DNA of 64,000 nucleotides, taken from the NCBI RefSeq assembly GCF_026262505.1, contig NC_067205.1, positions 6,696,001-6,760,000 of the forward strand. The letters are read 5' to 3'. The stretch is from Trichomonas vaginalis G3. Its lineage: Eukaryota > Parabasalia > Trichomonadida > Trichomonadidae. Positions 9,199-18,000 of this stretch are shown here, piece by piece. Under the pieces are notes generated by a model. The model searched no databases, was not told the DNA's origin, and saw only the letters and a program-made list of their open reading frames with translations. The position numbers and the translations under genes were made by a program. Every line of letters starts with the position of its first letter. The first letter of the stretch is position 1.

Positions 9199-12100
9199 GA
9201 CTCTTAGAGAAAATTAAAATAAACTCACAACAGAGATGGATGGTATGTTATAAACTTGGTGGAAAGTATGAATGTTCTACGTTAAACCTCAATAATATTG
9301 GAACATTACTACATCAGCTCTTGAAGGAGAACTTTATATCAGAGATAGAAGCAAATGCTGCAGGTATTGTTGAAATGCACTATGACTTCTTCTTGACAAA
9401 CATAAAGAATCTTACCGAAATAAAGATGTATGATTTAACTGAATATGAAGGCTTAACGATGTCAGATGTAAAGAAAGGCAAACCAAAAAAGAGACCATAT
9501 AGAGATGAAAGCACACTGACAAATGACCAGAAAGCCATTTTGGAAGCTCTTAAGCAAACAGGAAACCCAGCACTTATAGAAAGCTTTTGGAAAGATAATG
9601 GTGAAAAGAAGTTTTATAAGAAGAGAAGCGGTCAGTTCTGGAAGTATCTTTGCACATTACCTATAAATCTTGAACGCTACCAAATCTTCAATGAACTGAA
9701 CAAAAGAACTGCAACACTTATGACAGAAGATAACTGCTTCGTTTATGCTTGCATTCAGGCTGGAGTAAATGAAGAAACTATTGACCACATGAGAGAAGTC
9801 ATTCGTGTTAGAGACTTTCCTCAAAGTAAAGTACAAGAAATTTCTGACGCAACAGGTATAGCATTTAATGTTACCATTGGTTATTTCAATGACTCAAGAC
9901 ATAATGAAATAAAGAGATACATACCAAAAGAATGTGAAACTGTTAGAACTATTGACTTACTTCTTGTTGAAGACCACTACATGCTAAATGAAAGATTACC
10001 AATGACAACATATTTCATTCGCAACTATATAGAAATCTTGAAGGAGTGTGGTGGAATGAACATTGAGAAACAGATGAAGATTTATACAAAGAGAGAAGAT
10101 AAATATGTAGTTCGTTATGATAGAACAACACCGTTATGGGATGTTATGAAAACATTGTGGGAGTGCAAATATTTCGAACCTATTTCTTATGGAGAACTTT
10201 TCACATATACTACTGACTTATATAAACAGAACCTTGCACCATTTAAAGACTTGTCATATGCTCCAAAGTATTGTGTACAACTGAAGAAGAAAGCCGAGTC
10301 AAAAGAAGTAAATAAAGCTAAATGTAAGTTCATTCCTGAGCACGTTTTCTTTGCTGACTTTGAGTGCAGTACCGATGGCTTTCATAAAGCTTTTAACATA
10401 TGTTACGACAGTGAAGATGGTTCAGTGAGTGAAAGCATTTGGGGTCAGAACTGTGCAACAGAATTTTTGGAACGACTTCCTGACAAGAGTTTAATATATT
10501 TCCATAACCTCAGTTATGATATAAACTTCATCTTAAGACACATGACAGAAGTGAAAGGAACTCCCATCATTAAAGGTTCACGAACAATGCAAATAACTGG
10601 CTTATCTAAAGGACGGGCAATTATTATAAAAGACTCTTACAGTGTTATAAATAAGAAGCTTAAACTATTTCTTGCTATGTTTAACTTACAAACAGGACCG
10701 AAAGAAGTATTTCCATATAACTACTACAGCAGTGTTTTGTTAGCAAATGACAACAGAACTGGTGTCATTTCTGAAGCATGTAAGTTTATCCAGGATGCGG
10801 ATACATTCATGAAAAACATAGATTCCATCAAAGGTTGCAGAATAGATGAGAACCACTTCGACTTAGAAAAGTATAGCACATTTTATTGCAAACAGGACGT
10901 AAGAATTTTAAGAGAAGGTTTTGTTAAGTTCCGCAATGACATATTAAAAGAATTTGATTTAAACGTTTATGACTACGTTAGTATTTGTTCTATTGCTAAC
11001 AAATTGTTTGAGAACAGAGTGTACTTCCCGAATGGAAATTTATATGACCTCTCAAATAAACCAAGAGAATTTATTTCGAGATGCATTCAAGGTGGAAGAT
11101 GTATGCTGTCAGATAACATGAAACAAAAGAGCGAAAAGAAACACATTGCTGACTTCGACGCTGTTTCATTATATCCATCCGCTATAGCAAGACTTTATAC
11201 TTTAGAAGGTATTCCAAAGGTTATGAAGAAAGAAATGTTAAGCACAGAGTATCTCATGAGACATTTGTTCGATGATGACCAAAAGGAACCCATTGGTGAA
11301 AAGTTTATGTCTGGCTTCTTTGTTCTCATTAAGATAACAGAGATTGGAATACATAGACACTTTCCTTTAATAGTTTGTGACCCTGAACTAAATCCAGAAC
11401 TTAACGTTCCCAGAAGTTCAAACACTTGCTGTTTAATGTATGTTGACCATATAACATTACAAGACCTCATAAAATATCAAGGTGTCAAATGTGAAGTGTT
11501 GCAAGGATACTATTACGATGGAAACAGAGATATTAGAATAAGAGATGAAGTAAAGAAGTTGTTTGAGTTAAGGTTAAAGTATAAGAAAGAAGGAAATCCT
11601 TTGCAAGAAAATATAAAGCTCATTCTGAACAGTATTTATGGCAAAACTATTCTATCTCCTATTGAGTCAAAAATAACCATAGTAAATGACAAAGATGCTA
11701 TAAGATATGCCATCAGAAACTACAACCATATAGTGAAGTTCGAAGGTTTGGATGGTTCAGATAAAACTATTTTCAAGCTAACGAAAAGCATTTGCAGACA
11801 CTTTAACTTCTGTCCACTTGGTGTTAATATTCTGTCTATGTCGAAGAGAATAATGTGTGAAGTATTCTGTAATGCTGAAGATATGGGACTTCAAATATTT
11901 TACCAGGACTGTGATAGCATGCATATTTTCAATGAAGACATACCAAAGCTTGCAGCAGAGTTTAAGAAGAGATACGGTCGCGAACTTATAGGAAAGAACC
12001 TTGGTCAATTTCATTCTGACTTCGCAGAAATAACACCTGGAAAACAAAGTTTAGCATACAAGTCAATATTTTGTGGAAAGAAGACCTACATAGACTTACG

Positions 12101-12413
12101 CACTAACGATTTAAATGAAGTTGCATTCCATGCACGTTGCAAAGGTGTAAAACAAGACGTTCTTGCTTTAACAGCTAATGAAATGTTTCCTGAAGCTATA
12201 CAATGTTATTACAATGAAGATAAGAACATTCACATACCTGTTGGAACATATGACAAAGACTCTGAGTTCAGTTTAATGAAACTTTACAAAGCACTTCATG
12301 ATGGTCAAGAGATTGGATTTGACTTATGTAAGTCTTCTAGTCCTTGCTTTGCTGAAAAGTTTAACTTCTCAATAACGACTAAAACAAGCTTTATTCGTAA
12401 GTTGAAGTTCTGA
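9195..12413 (+). CDS. Protein-primed family B DNA polymerase, 1072 aa
   Basis: This is the replicative polymerase of the element. The N-terminal 380 residues are specific to this lineage. The 3'-5' exonuclease motifs follow: DFECS near residue 386, YFHNLSYDINF near 434 and YCKQDVRIL near 564. The polymerase motifs are DFDAVSLYPS near 653, KLILNSIYGKT near 808 and YQDCDSMH near 902. The order and spacing fit protein-primed PolB of Polintons and adenovirus-like elements, where synthesis starts from a terminal protein at linear ends. The frame is open over its full length and looks whole. It overlaps the preceding 187-aa gene by four bases. Confidence 0.95.
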   Translation: MRLLEKIKINSQQRWMVCYKLGGKYECSTLNLNNIGTLLHQLLKENFISEIEANAAGIVEMHYDFFLTNIKNLTEIKMYDLTEYEGLTMSDVKKGKPKKRPYRDESTLTNDQKAILEALKQTGNPALIESFWKDNGEKKFYKKRSGQFWKYLCTLPINLERYQIFNELNKRTATLMTEDNCFVYACIQAGVNEETIDHMREVIRVRDFPQSKVQEISDATGIAFNVTIGYFNDSRHNEIKRYIPKECETVRTIDLLLVEDHYMLNERLPMTTYFIRNYIEILKECGGMNIEKQMKIYTKREDKYVVRYDRTTPLWDVMKTLWECKYFEPISYGELFTYTTDLYKQNLAPFKDLSYAPKYCVQLKKKAESKEVNKAKCKFIPEHVFFADFECSTDGFHKAFNICYDSEDGSVSESIWGQNCATEFLERLPDKSLIYFHNLSYDINFILRHMTEVKGTPIIKGSRTMQITGLSKGRAIIIKDSYSVINKKLKLFLAMFNLQTGPKEVFPYNYYSSVLLANDNRTGVISEACKFIQDADTFMKNIDSIKGCRIDENHFDLEKYSTFYCKQDVRILREGFVKFRNDILKEFDLNVYDYVSICSIANKLFENRVYFPNGNLYDLSNKPREFISRCIQGGRCMLSDNMKQKSEKKHIADFDAVSLYPSAIARLYTLEGIPKVMKKEMLSTEYLMRHLFDDDQKEPIGEKFMSGFFVLIKITEIGIHRHFPLIVCDPELNPELNVPRSSNTCCLMYVDHITLQDLIKYQGVKCEVLQGYYYDGNRDIRIRDEVKKLFELRLKYKKEGNPLQENIKLILNSIYGKTILSPIESKITIVNDKDAIRYAIRNYNHIVKFEGLDGSDKTIFKLTKSICRHFNFCPLGVNILSMSKRIMCEVFCNAEDMGLQIFYQDCDSMHIFNEDIPKLAAEFKKRYGRELIGKNLGQFHSDFAEITPGKQSLAYKSIFCGKKTYIDLRTNDLNEVAFHARCKGVKQDVLALTANEMFPEAIQCYYNEDKNIHIPVGTYDKDSEFSLMKLYKALHDGQEIGFDLCKSSSPCFAEKFNFSITTKTSFIRKLKF

Positions 12414-12459
12414 GGTCATTTATTTTTGTCAGCAATGAGGTCATTCGTGATAAAAATAA

Positions 12460-12487
12460 GCCGCTAGCGGCAAGGGCGAAGCCCATG
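12460..12487 (+). repeat. GC-rich palindromic cassette, copy 2 (intergenic)
   Basis: GCCGCTAGCGGC followed by AAGGGCGAAGCCCATG, between the convergent polymerase and 12495 genes. It has the same two-hairpin design as copies 1 and 3. Confidence 0.8.
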
Positions 12488-12494
12488 TGGTCAT

Positions 12495-13250
12495 TTACAA
12501 TACTGCGATGGTAGAGTTTAAGAGTTGTGCTTCAATGTAGAGACAGTCCTTATGGTCTGGAGGTAAGAACACTGGGCAGTTATGGTCATGAGTGGAGAAC
12601 ATGTCTATCCAAAACTCACGATTGAAGCCAGTTAATTTATAGTATTTAGGGTTAGGAAGTGGTGAAGTTCTTGTATGACCAATGAACTCATTTTCAACTC
12701 CCTTACTTAAGTTTGAATATAATATAGCTTGCTTTCTATCCCAAATGCCAGGTGTTACAATCTTTGAAAATTCATTTTTCCTCGGAAGCATTGCATCATA
12801 ATTGAAAACATTCTTGAAATCATCACTTGGTTCAGAGATTTGAAATCTTATACGTAATGGATTTTCTTTCTCTTTAGCGACTTCATTGAATGGTGAGAAT
12901 ACAACAAACTGACAGTCATGTGTTCCATCTTCATTTTCATTAAATTCATAATGAAAGTCTATAAGTTGTGGCTGACTACCTTCTTCTTTCAGTTGTGCAA
13001 GAAACTCACGTAAAGGCTGTAAAGTTTGTACTTCAATGTTGAACTTTTTCTCGAACATCTCATTAAATGAAATCATACATTGCAACAATGTTGTATCGTC
13101 TTTAAAGTATTTGTATATGTGAATGTTTTGGGCGCTTAAAGATTGTTCGTCATTTTCTATCTCGACTTGAAGTATAAAGTCAACCTTTCTGAAAGCACGT
13201 GTTATATACATATTTGTTATGCCAATGTACTTCTCTTCATTTATGTTCAC
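12495..13250 (-). CDS. Polinton protein, about 250 aa, possible minor capsid protein
   Basis: The open part begins with a non-ATG codon, and protein-like sequence continues upstream toward an ATG near 13351 that carries the element's start motif; the gene is probably broken. The protein is beta-rich (VDFILQVEIEN, HDCQFVVFSPF, LRIRFQISEPS) with few charged clusters. A single-jelly-roll penton protein is expected close to the capsid gene in Polintons and this is the best candidate by size and position, but no diagnostic motif is visible. It is encoded opposite to polymerase and capsid. Confidence 0.5.
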   Translation of the reverse strand: MNINEEKYIGITNMYITRAFRKVDFILQVEIENDEQSLSAQNIHIYKYFKDDTTLLQCMISFNEMFEKKFNIEVQTLQPLREFLAQLKEEGSQPQLIDFHYEFNENEDGTHDCQFVVFSPFNEVAKEKENPLRIRFQISEPSDDFKNVFNYDAMLPRKNEFSKIVTPGIWDRKQAILYSNLSKGVENEFIGHTRTSPLPNPKYYKLTGFNREFWIDMFSTHDHNCPVFLPPDHKDCLYIEAQLLNSTIAVL

Positions 13251-13348
13251 AATCCAGTCTGTTGGAAACTTAAACGTTACTCTGTTCCCTTTATTTTGAC
13301 GTCAGGGTTTTCACTACTGAACGCAACAGATAAAGGTATTTGTCTATA

Positions 13349-13370
13349 CATTTAATTCGGATAAAAATAA
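13349..13370 (-). promoter_or_regulatory. AT-rich start motif, TTTTTATCCGAA type
   Basis: On the minus strand TTATTTTTATCCGAATTAAATG leads into an ATG. The leader of the capsid-like gene (14117-14140) shares TTTTTATCCGAA and TAAAT, so both are probably the same promoter element driving structural genes. Confidence 0.5.
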
Positions 13371-13375
13371 ACCAT

Positions 13376-13636
13376 TTACTCTTTCTTTGCTTCAGCTTCT
13401 TTAGCTTTTGCTTCAGCTTCTTCTCTAGCTTTCTTCGCCAGCAAACGTGGGTTCTTTTGTCTTCCAGCAGCTAATGCAGCAAGTTGTTTTTCACTAAGTT
13501 TTCTCTTTGGTCTCTCTGGCTTTTGTTCTTGTTTTTGTTCCTTCAGTTCAGATAAAATTTGCTCACGAATTTCTTTCTTCAATGCTTCAACATCTATGAC
13601 CCCTTGGGTCTTGTCCGTAGGGCTTGTCTGAGTCAT
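13376..13636 (-). CDS. Small Lys/Ala/Glu-rich Polinton protein, 86 aa
   Basis: The start is the ATG at 13634-13636; the frame upstream of it has only a non-ATG codon. The protein is highly charged and helical: an EIREQILSELKEQ segment, then a KPERPKRKLSEKQLAALAAGRQKNPRLLAKKA basic region and a repeated EAKAKEAEAKK tail. This composition suggests a coiled-coil, DNA-binding or core-packaging protein. It is divergent from the gene at 13682. Function unknown. Confidence 0.6.
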   Translation of the reverse strand: MTQTSPTDKTQGVIDVEALKKEIREQILSELKEQKQEQKPERPKRKLSEKQLAALAAGRQKNPRLLAKKAREEAEAKAKEAEAKKE

Positions 13637-13681
13637 TTGACTGCAGATAAAAAACAAAATTAAAACTTTAACCGATGTAAA

Positions 13682-14110
13682 ATGAGCTTGTCAAAATCAG
13701 AGCGAGAGTCTATTATATTAAATGACGCAAGAGGAATACAACATCCTTTCTATTACGTAAGTCAGAGTAAAGATGGTAAAATATACGTAAGAAAAAGAAA
13801 GGTTCCATTAGCAAATGCAGAGAGCGACAGTATTAAGGTGCATGGCACCGAGGGCGAAGCCCATGTTAAGCCTTCTATTCAAACTGAAAAGTCAATAGAA
13901 CCAGAAGAAAAGAAGCCAGATGTACTTTCAATAACGAACCAAGAGCTTATTACAAAGTTCGTGAATTTCATTGAAAAACAAACCGAGTCAAAGAACCCTG
14001 ACCCACCAGTGAAAGAAGTTGAGACAAAAGAGAATGTACAGTTCATTGAAAATGTCAAGAAACAACTTCCACCACGAATGCCAAGAAGAAGAGTGAGAAT
14101 AATGAAGTAA
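13682..14110 (+). CDS. Basic Polinton protein with a palindrome-encoded insert, 142 aa
   Basis: Begins MSLSKSERESIILNDARGIQHPFYYVSQSKDGKIYVRKRKVPL; the DGKIYVRKRKVPL part resembles the DGRVQFRKIKQPL segment of the 16251 gene, so the two small proteins share a short domain. The middle carries residues encoded by the GC-rich palindromic cassette (VHGTEGEAHV). The C-terminus is a basic PRMPRRRVRIMK tail. It lies directly upstream of the capsid-like gene and could be a capsid-associated DNA-binding protein; that is inference. The frame looks whole. Confidence 0.6.
   Translation: MSLSKSERESIILNDARGIQHPFYYVSQSKDGKIYVRKRKVPLANAESDSIKVHGTEGEAHVKPSIQTEKSIEPEEKKPDVLSITNQELITKFVNFIEKQTESKNPDPPVKEVETKENVQFIENVKKQLPPRMPRRRVRIMK
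13837..13865 (+). repeat. GC-rich palindromic cassette, copy 3 (inside gene)
   Basis: GGTGC-ATG-GCACC hairpin followed by GAGGGCGAAGCCCATG. It is translated in the same frame as copy 1, giving an E-G/D-E-A/V-H core. Confidence 0.8.
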
Positions 14111-14116
14111 ATAGAT

Positions 14117-14140
14117 ATTTTTATCCGAAGTAAATACATG
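14117..14140 (+). promoter_or_regulatory. AT-rich start motif before capsid-like gene
   Basis: TTTTTATCCGAAGTAAAT followed by ACATG; shared with the motif at 13349-13370 on the other strand. Confidence 0.5.
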
Positions 14141-15712
14141 CAGAACGAACAGTTAAACGAATTTACTCCAGCAGAGCATATTCATCAGATTCGCTCATAT
14201 TTCGATATCATAGACAATGCAGTTCAAATTGGTGACACTAATAGAAAATATTCTGACGCAAAGATTCCATCACAACCTGGAACTGCTAAAGATAACACAT
14301 GGGTAACATTCAATCTCTCACCTCCTGGTGAAAATATGTTGGACCTTTACAATACATTCATTACGTATAAAATGGAAGGTCAATTTATTGTAGATAAAGA
14401 AATTGGTTCAGGTTCCAATAAAACAAACCCACCAGGATTTTGGATTGGTTTCGATGACGCTTTCTATGCAGTTGCTGGATATCAAATCCTTGCAAATGGT
14501 CGTATCGTATATTCTCAAGACAACGCAAGAGAAGAAGCATATATAACTTCAAACTCACAAACTACCGAACAAATAAAGAAAGTAGATGTTTTCTCAAAGA
14601 CTCGACATGAAGATGTATGGAGTCATTCGGGAACATGCAGAACAGGACAAATTGTTAGTGGTCCAATTACAGCAGGAAAATCATTTGATTTTAAGCTTCG
14701 TTTAAGAATTCCTGTTAGAAGATTCCTTCCATTAGAAGCTATTCGATTTATTCCAGCTTTTGCAGGAAACATTCAGCTTAAAGTAAAGTTCAGTAGTGAC
14801 GCCTTACAATGCACATCTATATCTGTAAATGATATCATTGCTTTCAATCCAACTCTTAAAGTTGCATTTGCTTCAGATTCAAATCCACCGACAAATAAAT
14901 TTGTTCCATGGAATGAACCATTCACTATGATAACGAAGGCAGTAGAAGCTAGTGGAACAGTTACTATTACAACTGTAACCCAGCAACTATTTCGAACAAA
15001 GATGGATTTTAATGAATGTTTCATTCATCCAAAGTCATTCTCTTTAGACCCTAACATTTATACAGAACTTGTAGAACATTATACAAACGAGGCTTTATGT
15101 TTTCCTGTTAAAGTTATGGATTGGATTCCTATGGACGGTTCATTCTCAAAGAATACAGATAGTTCAAGTGCAACATTTACAGCAGCTTATACGCCTATTA
15201 ATGTTAAAAGTATTTGGGCACTATTTAGAAAGAAAGACAACTATTATGTTAATTTTGAGAACCCTAAGTTTAAATATCTTCAGCTTTCCATGGGAGCTTA
15301 TGGAAATATACCTGCAGAACCTGAAAAATCATATGGACCTGTATTTTATGAAATGGTTGCGAACGCTTGCAATACAAACAATGATATGATAGGATTTAAT
15401 GAAGATGTTATGAGGTCATTGGTGGATGATGGTAGTGTGGAACATAAATGGGATAGCTATGACAACACACATTTCTTATGTGGTTTTCCAACAGAAGTGG
15501 ACTTTTGCTTCCAGCAAGGTCAAACATCTACTGCTCCAATAACATACAAATTGTCTGTTAAAGGACCTATTGAACTAGCAACTGAAAATGTACCAAAGCC
15601 ACTTATTGGATTTATGAGGGATTGTTGCTTTGCCATTCAGGTGCGTGCTAATGGAATCCCAATAATAAGATTAGATGACTATAACTTAGCTACGGACGAC
15701 GGTGAGGAATAA
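14138..15712 (+). CDS. Probable major capsid protein of the Polinton, 524 aa
   Basis: This is the longest gene of the right-hand block. The sequence is beta-rich throughout with an N-terminal helix and few charged tracts: WVTFNLSPPGENMLDLYNTFITYKM near residues 50-75, FDFKLRLRIPVRRFLPLEAIRFIPAFAGNIQLKVKF near 185-225, and a beta-rich second half. Size, composition, position among small structural genes and the shared leader fit a double-jelly-roll major capsid protein, as expected for Polintons. The jelly rolls cannot be seen from sequence alone, so this rests on family context. The frame looks whole. Confidence 0.65.
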   Translation: MQNEQLNEFTPAEHIHQIRSYFDIIDNAVQIGDTNRKYSDAKIPSQPGTAKDNTWVTFNLSPPGENMLDLYNTFITYKMEGQFIVDKEIGSGSNKTNPPGFWIGFDDAFYAVAGYQILANGRIVYSQDNAREEAYITSNSQTTEQIKKVDVFSKTRHEDVWSHSGTCRTGQIVSGPITAGKSFDFKLRLRIPVRRFLPLEAIRFIPAFAGNIQLKVKFSSDALQCTSISVNDIIAFNPTLKVAFASDSNPPTNKFVPWNEPFTMITKAVEASGTVTITTVTQQLFRTKMDFNECFIHPKSFSLDPNIYTELVEHYTNEALCFPVKVMDWIPMDGSFSKNTDSSSATFTAAYTPINVKSIWALFRKKDNYYVNFENPKFKYLQLSMGAYGNIPAEPEKSYGPVFYEMVANACNTNNDMIGFNEDVMRSLVDDGSVEHKWDSYDNTHFLCGFPTEVDFCFQQGQTSTAPITYKLSVKGPIELATENVPKPLIGFMRDCCFAIQVRANGIPIIRLDDYNLATDDGEE

Positions 15713-15722
15713 AGGATGAACG

Positions 15723-15744
15723 TTTATTTTAAAGCTTATAAATG
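15723..15744 (+). promoter_or_regulatory. AT-rich start motif before 81-aa gene
   Basis: TTTATTTTAAAGCTTATAAATG ends in the ATG of the next gene and matches the recurring leader of the element. Confidence 0.45.
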
Positions 15745-15987
15745 AGTTCTTCATCAAGCTCTCGTGAACCTTCACCATCTATGAAACAAACTTTACCAAA
15801 CGATTATGGAGCACCTATTGAATATTTCTTACGAGCTGCACAATGGCAAAGAGCAGTCTCACCAAGGTTAGGTGTTCCACCAGCTCCTGTCAAAAATAGC
15901 ATTTGGTCAAGTCCTTATATAAGATATGGTCTCCCACTAGGTTTGCCTAGCTACAGCAGGAGCAGTTATGATGTTGAAAAGAAATAA
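15742..15987 (+). CDS. Small Polinton protein, 81 aa
   Basis: Begins MSSSSSSREPSPSMKQTLPND and continues with a GAPIEYFLRAAQWQRAV segment and a Pro/Ser/Tyr-rich C-terminus. It overlaps the next gene by 20 bases in another frame. Position just behind the capsid-like gene suggests a virion or assembly factor, but the product is not recognised. Confidence 0.55.
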   Translation: MSSSSSSREPSPSMKQTLPNDYGAPIEYFLRAAQWQRAVSPRLGVPPAPVKNSIWSSPYIRYGLPLGLPSYSRSSYDVEKK

Positions 15988-16201
15988 AGCAAATGTTGTA
16001 AATAATACTGAAGTAGCTGAAGTTAAACAAACTCCAACACCTTCGCCAAAACCAACGCCTTCACAAGCAAAACCTTCAATGACTCCTGAACCTATGGAAG
16101 TACAAACTCCTGTTCAAAAGTCAACTCCTAAACCGACTCCAACATTTAAACCAGAACCTACTCCTCAAATAAATCGTAAAACTCCTGCGTTTCCTTACTG
16201 A
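15968..16201 (+). CDS. Pro/Thr-rich Polinton protein, 77 aa
   Basis: After a short basic N-terminus (MMLKRNKANVVNNTEV) the protein is almost entirely low-complexity Pro-Thr-Lys repeats (TPTPSPKPTPSQAKPSMTPEP). It is likely disordered, perhaps a linker or stalk. It overlaps the upstream gene. Function unknown. Confidence 0.5.
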   Translation: MMLKRNKANVVNNTEVAEVKQTPTPSPKPTPSQAKPSMTPEPMEVQTPVQKSTPKPTPTFKPEPTPQINRKTPAFPY

Positions 16202-16250
16202 AAAAATAACGTTATTTTTTATTTAATATTAAAATTTTTATTTGATTGAA

Positions 16251-16508
16251 ATGACAAATAAAGTCACTGAAGCAATGAAACAAAAGTTTTTGGTAGAATA
16301 CATTAAATCAGGAACTATTCCAGAAGGTTTTTACATTCATACTATGAAGGATGGTAGAGTTCAGTTTAGAAAGATAAAGCAACCATTAGATAAAGACGGA
16401 ATTTTGAGAAAGATTAAACTTCATGAGGACAACATTGCTGAACTTAAGAAGAAGTTAGAAGAGTTGGAGAAAGGAGAGAGTTATAAAGCAATGAATTCAA
16501 CAGGGTGA
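16251..16508 (+). CDS. Small Polinton protein with C-terminal coiled coil, 85 aa
   Basis: The ATG at 16251 is preferred over the upstream non-ATG codon because the AT-rich leader ends there. The N-terminal half contains FYIHTMKDGRVQFRKIKQPL, similar to part of the 13682 product. The C-terminal 30 residues form a heptad-like coiled coil (ILRKIKLHEDNIAELKKKLEELEKG). Function unknown, possibly a small structural protein. Confidence 0.6.
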   Translation: MTNKVTEAMKQKFLVEYIKSGTIPEGFYIHTMKDGRVQFRKIKQPLDKDGILRKIKLHEDNIAELKKKLEELEKGESYKAMNSTG

Positions 16509-16623
16509 AAAAAGAGGTGAAAAACAGGTGAGATCTCACCACTTCACCTAAATTTATTTTTGTGCTATGTTTTCATACGTGTGAGGGTGGTGATATCATT
16601 AATTTTTAAGTTTATTTTTTATT

Positions 16624-16640
16624 TTATTTTTATATAAATG
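16624..16640 (+). promoter_or_regulatory. AT-rich start motif before last Polinton gene
   Basis: TTATTTTTATATAAATG leads directly into the ATG of the 106-aa gene. A perfect GGTGAGATCTCACC palindrome lies about 90 bp upstream (16528-16541). Confidence 0.45.
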
Positions 16641-16958
16641 ACGAAAACTATTGAGATAACAAACTACAACGGTCATGAGTTCAAGAATTTGTTCTTCGTT
16701 CCTCGTGAAAATACATTCTATCAGATACGAGGGAGAAAGGGTAAAGTTAGTTTGAGCGTTTATGACTACAAGCATAATGGAAAGTTTATACAAGCATATG
16801 ATACAAACGGTAAGCGTGTTTCATTAGCTTTGTCAAAACTTACAGGTATAAACTATGACAGTGATTTTGACCTATATGAAGAAGAAAGTGAGTCAGAAGA
16901 TTATGAGCTGTTATATGAAGCACAGCAATGGGAGGAGTTGCAATACTTTTGTAAGTGA
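16638..16958 (+). CDS. Last small Polinton gene, 106 aa
   Basis: Encodes an acidic-tailed protein: an N-terminal beta-rich part (EITNYNGHEFKNLFFVPRENTFYQIRG), a basic KGKVSLSVYDYKHNGKF stretch, and a Glu/Asp/Tyr-rich C-terminus (YEEESESEDYELLYEAQQWEE). No family is recognised. It is the rightmost gene in the element style, with the AT-rich leader. Confidence 0.55.
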   Translation: MTKTIEITNYNGHEFKNLFFVPRENTFYQIRGRKGKVSLSVYDYKHNGKFIQAYDTNGKRVSLALSKLTGINYDSDFDLYEEESESEDYELLYEAQQWEELQYFCK

Positions 16959-17082
16959 GAACGTTTATTTTTTTACATTAGTGAGGTGAAGTGGTTGGTG
17001 GCTTTGTAAATATTTAAGGTTAAGTTAGTGTTGTCGTTTGTGTTGTAAAATATACGTTAACGGTTTCGTAAAGTGTCAAATT

Positions 17083-17132
17083 CACATATCATGGGTAAGG
17101 AGGCGCGCAGTGCCGCCGTACCCTTGATATGT
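17083..17132. repeat. Large hairpin at the Polinton-host boundary
   Basis: CATATCATGGGTA pairs with TACCCTTGATATG. The loop region contains a GC-rich GGCGC-GCA-GTGCC mini-hairpin. It directly follows the stop of the minus-strand gene at 17136 and may act as its 3' end signal or mark the end of the element. Confidence 0.6.
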
Positions 17133-17135
17133 ATA

Positions 17136-17672
17136 CTAACTTTCTTCGATAATTCTTGGTTCACACGCCATGTATCTTGATTCTTCAATCTCTTGGCATG
17201 CCTTAAGCTTGCAATGCAATTGCTGTAAAATATGGTTAACATAAGGTCTCGATACATCATCACCACCAAGAGTATTGATAACTTCTTCTGCAAGAGTAGG
17301 ACAATTAATCTCAAGAAGGAATCTGTAACCATAATCTCTTCTGAGCTCTTTCAACTTGAACTCCTCGTCAATAATGTCAGCTGCTTCTAGAGCTTCACCT
17401 TTGTAAGCAGAATCTTCGATAATTTCTTTTAAAGTGAGCTGATCACGCTCGCATAGGTATGGATCTGCACCGCCATGATTCCCTTTTTCCCAGTATAGAC
17501 CTAATGCAGCTCTTTTAAGTGCAGTAGCAATGAGATTGGATGTTAAAGTTCCGAGATCTGGGTATTCTTCCTCCCATGCAAGCTTAGTTTGACTATATGT
17601 CATACCTTCGGCGCGACAATTGATGATAAACTTTTGTTGTCTACCAAGAAATTCGACTGTGAGAAATTCCAT
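17136..17672 (-). CDS. Unrecognised 178-aa protein, possible transposase N-terminal part
   Basis: Base and codon use are clearly richer in GC than in the neighbouring Polinton genes. The protein begins MEFLTVEFLGRQQKFIINCRAEGMTYSQTK and is predicted largely helical. The opening segment (search of a helix-turn-helix style, then EEEYPDLGTLTSNLIATALKRAA) looks like a DNA-binding head, as in transposases or multi-copy trichomonad gene families, but no catalytic triad follows. Function uncertain. Confidence 0.5.
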   Translation of the reverse strand: MEFLTVEFLGRQQKFIINCRAEGMTYSQTKLAWEEEYPDLGTLTSNLIATALKRAALGLYWEKGNHGGADPYLCERDQLTLKEIIEDSAYKGEALEAADIIDEEFKLKELRRDYGYRFLLEINCPTLAEEVINTLGGDDVSRPYVNHILQQLHCKLKACQEIEESRYMACEPRIIEES

Positions 17673-18000
17673 TTTTAATTTTAAACGAGCACTTGAGCCA
17701 CGTTTTATCTGACTTCACCAGCCAAAAAGCCCCTGTACTAAGTGTCATGTTTTTGTTTATTTTAAAGTTTCTGCCATGTAATGGTTTACATTGCAAATTT
17801 TTTGAATACTTTACATCACCATAAAATGGCAGTACAAGGCTAGTTTATCGGTACAAGGCTCTTGAAATGACTTTACTCTGATTGATGTTTGAATAAAAAC
17901 TTGGTCGGACAATTTAGACAATTTGACTATTATATATCTTATTAACTATAAATTTGATAAAATTTATTTGTTTAGAAAACATTTTCTCATGACCAATAGA

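Larger units (their letters stand above)
1..17060. mobile_element. Polinton/Maverick-type element (fossil, left end outside window)
   Basis: The block is recognised by a retroviral-type integrase (4175-5260), a protein-primed family B DNA polymerase (9195-12413), a primase-helicase remnant (5618-7929), a probable double-jelly-roll capsid gene (14138-15712) and a fibre-like gene, all packed tightly on both strands. No packaging ATPase or maturation protease is recognisable in this part; they may lie to the left of base 1. The right boundary is placed near 17.06 kb because the dense small genes stop there; I could not identify terminal inverted repeats. The element is broken in several genes (fibre, primase-helicase, a minus-strand gene near 0.5-1.2 kb, and probably the 12.5-kb gene), with roughly five to ten breaks, while integrase, polymerase and capsid-like frames still look whole. 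That mix suggests a fairly young fossil. Confidence 0.9.

Noticed and set aside
16980-17060. Polinton terminal inverted repeat at the right end
   Set aside because: I found no inverted match at the left side of the window, since the left end is not included.
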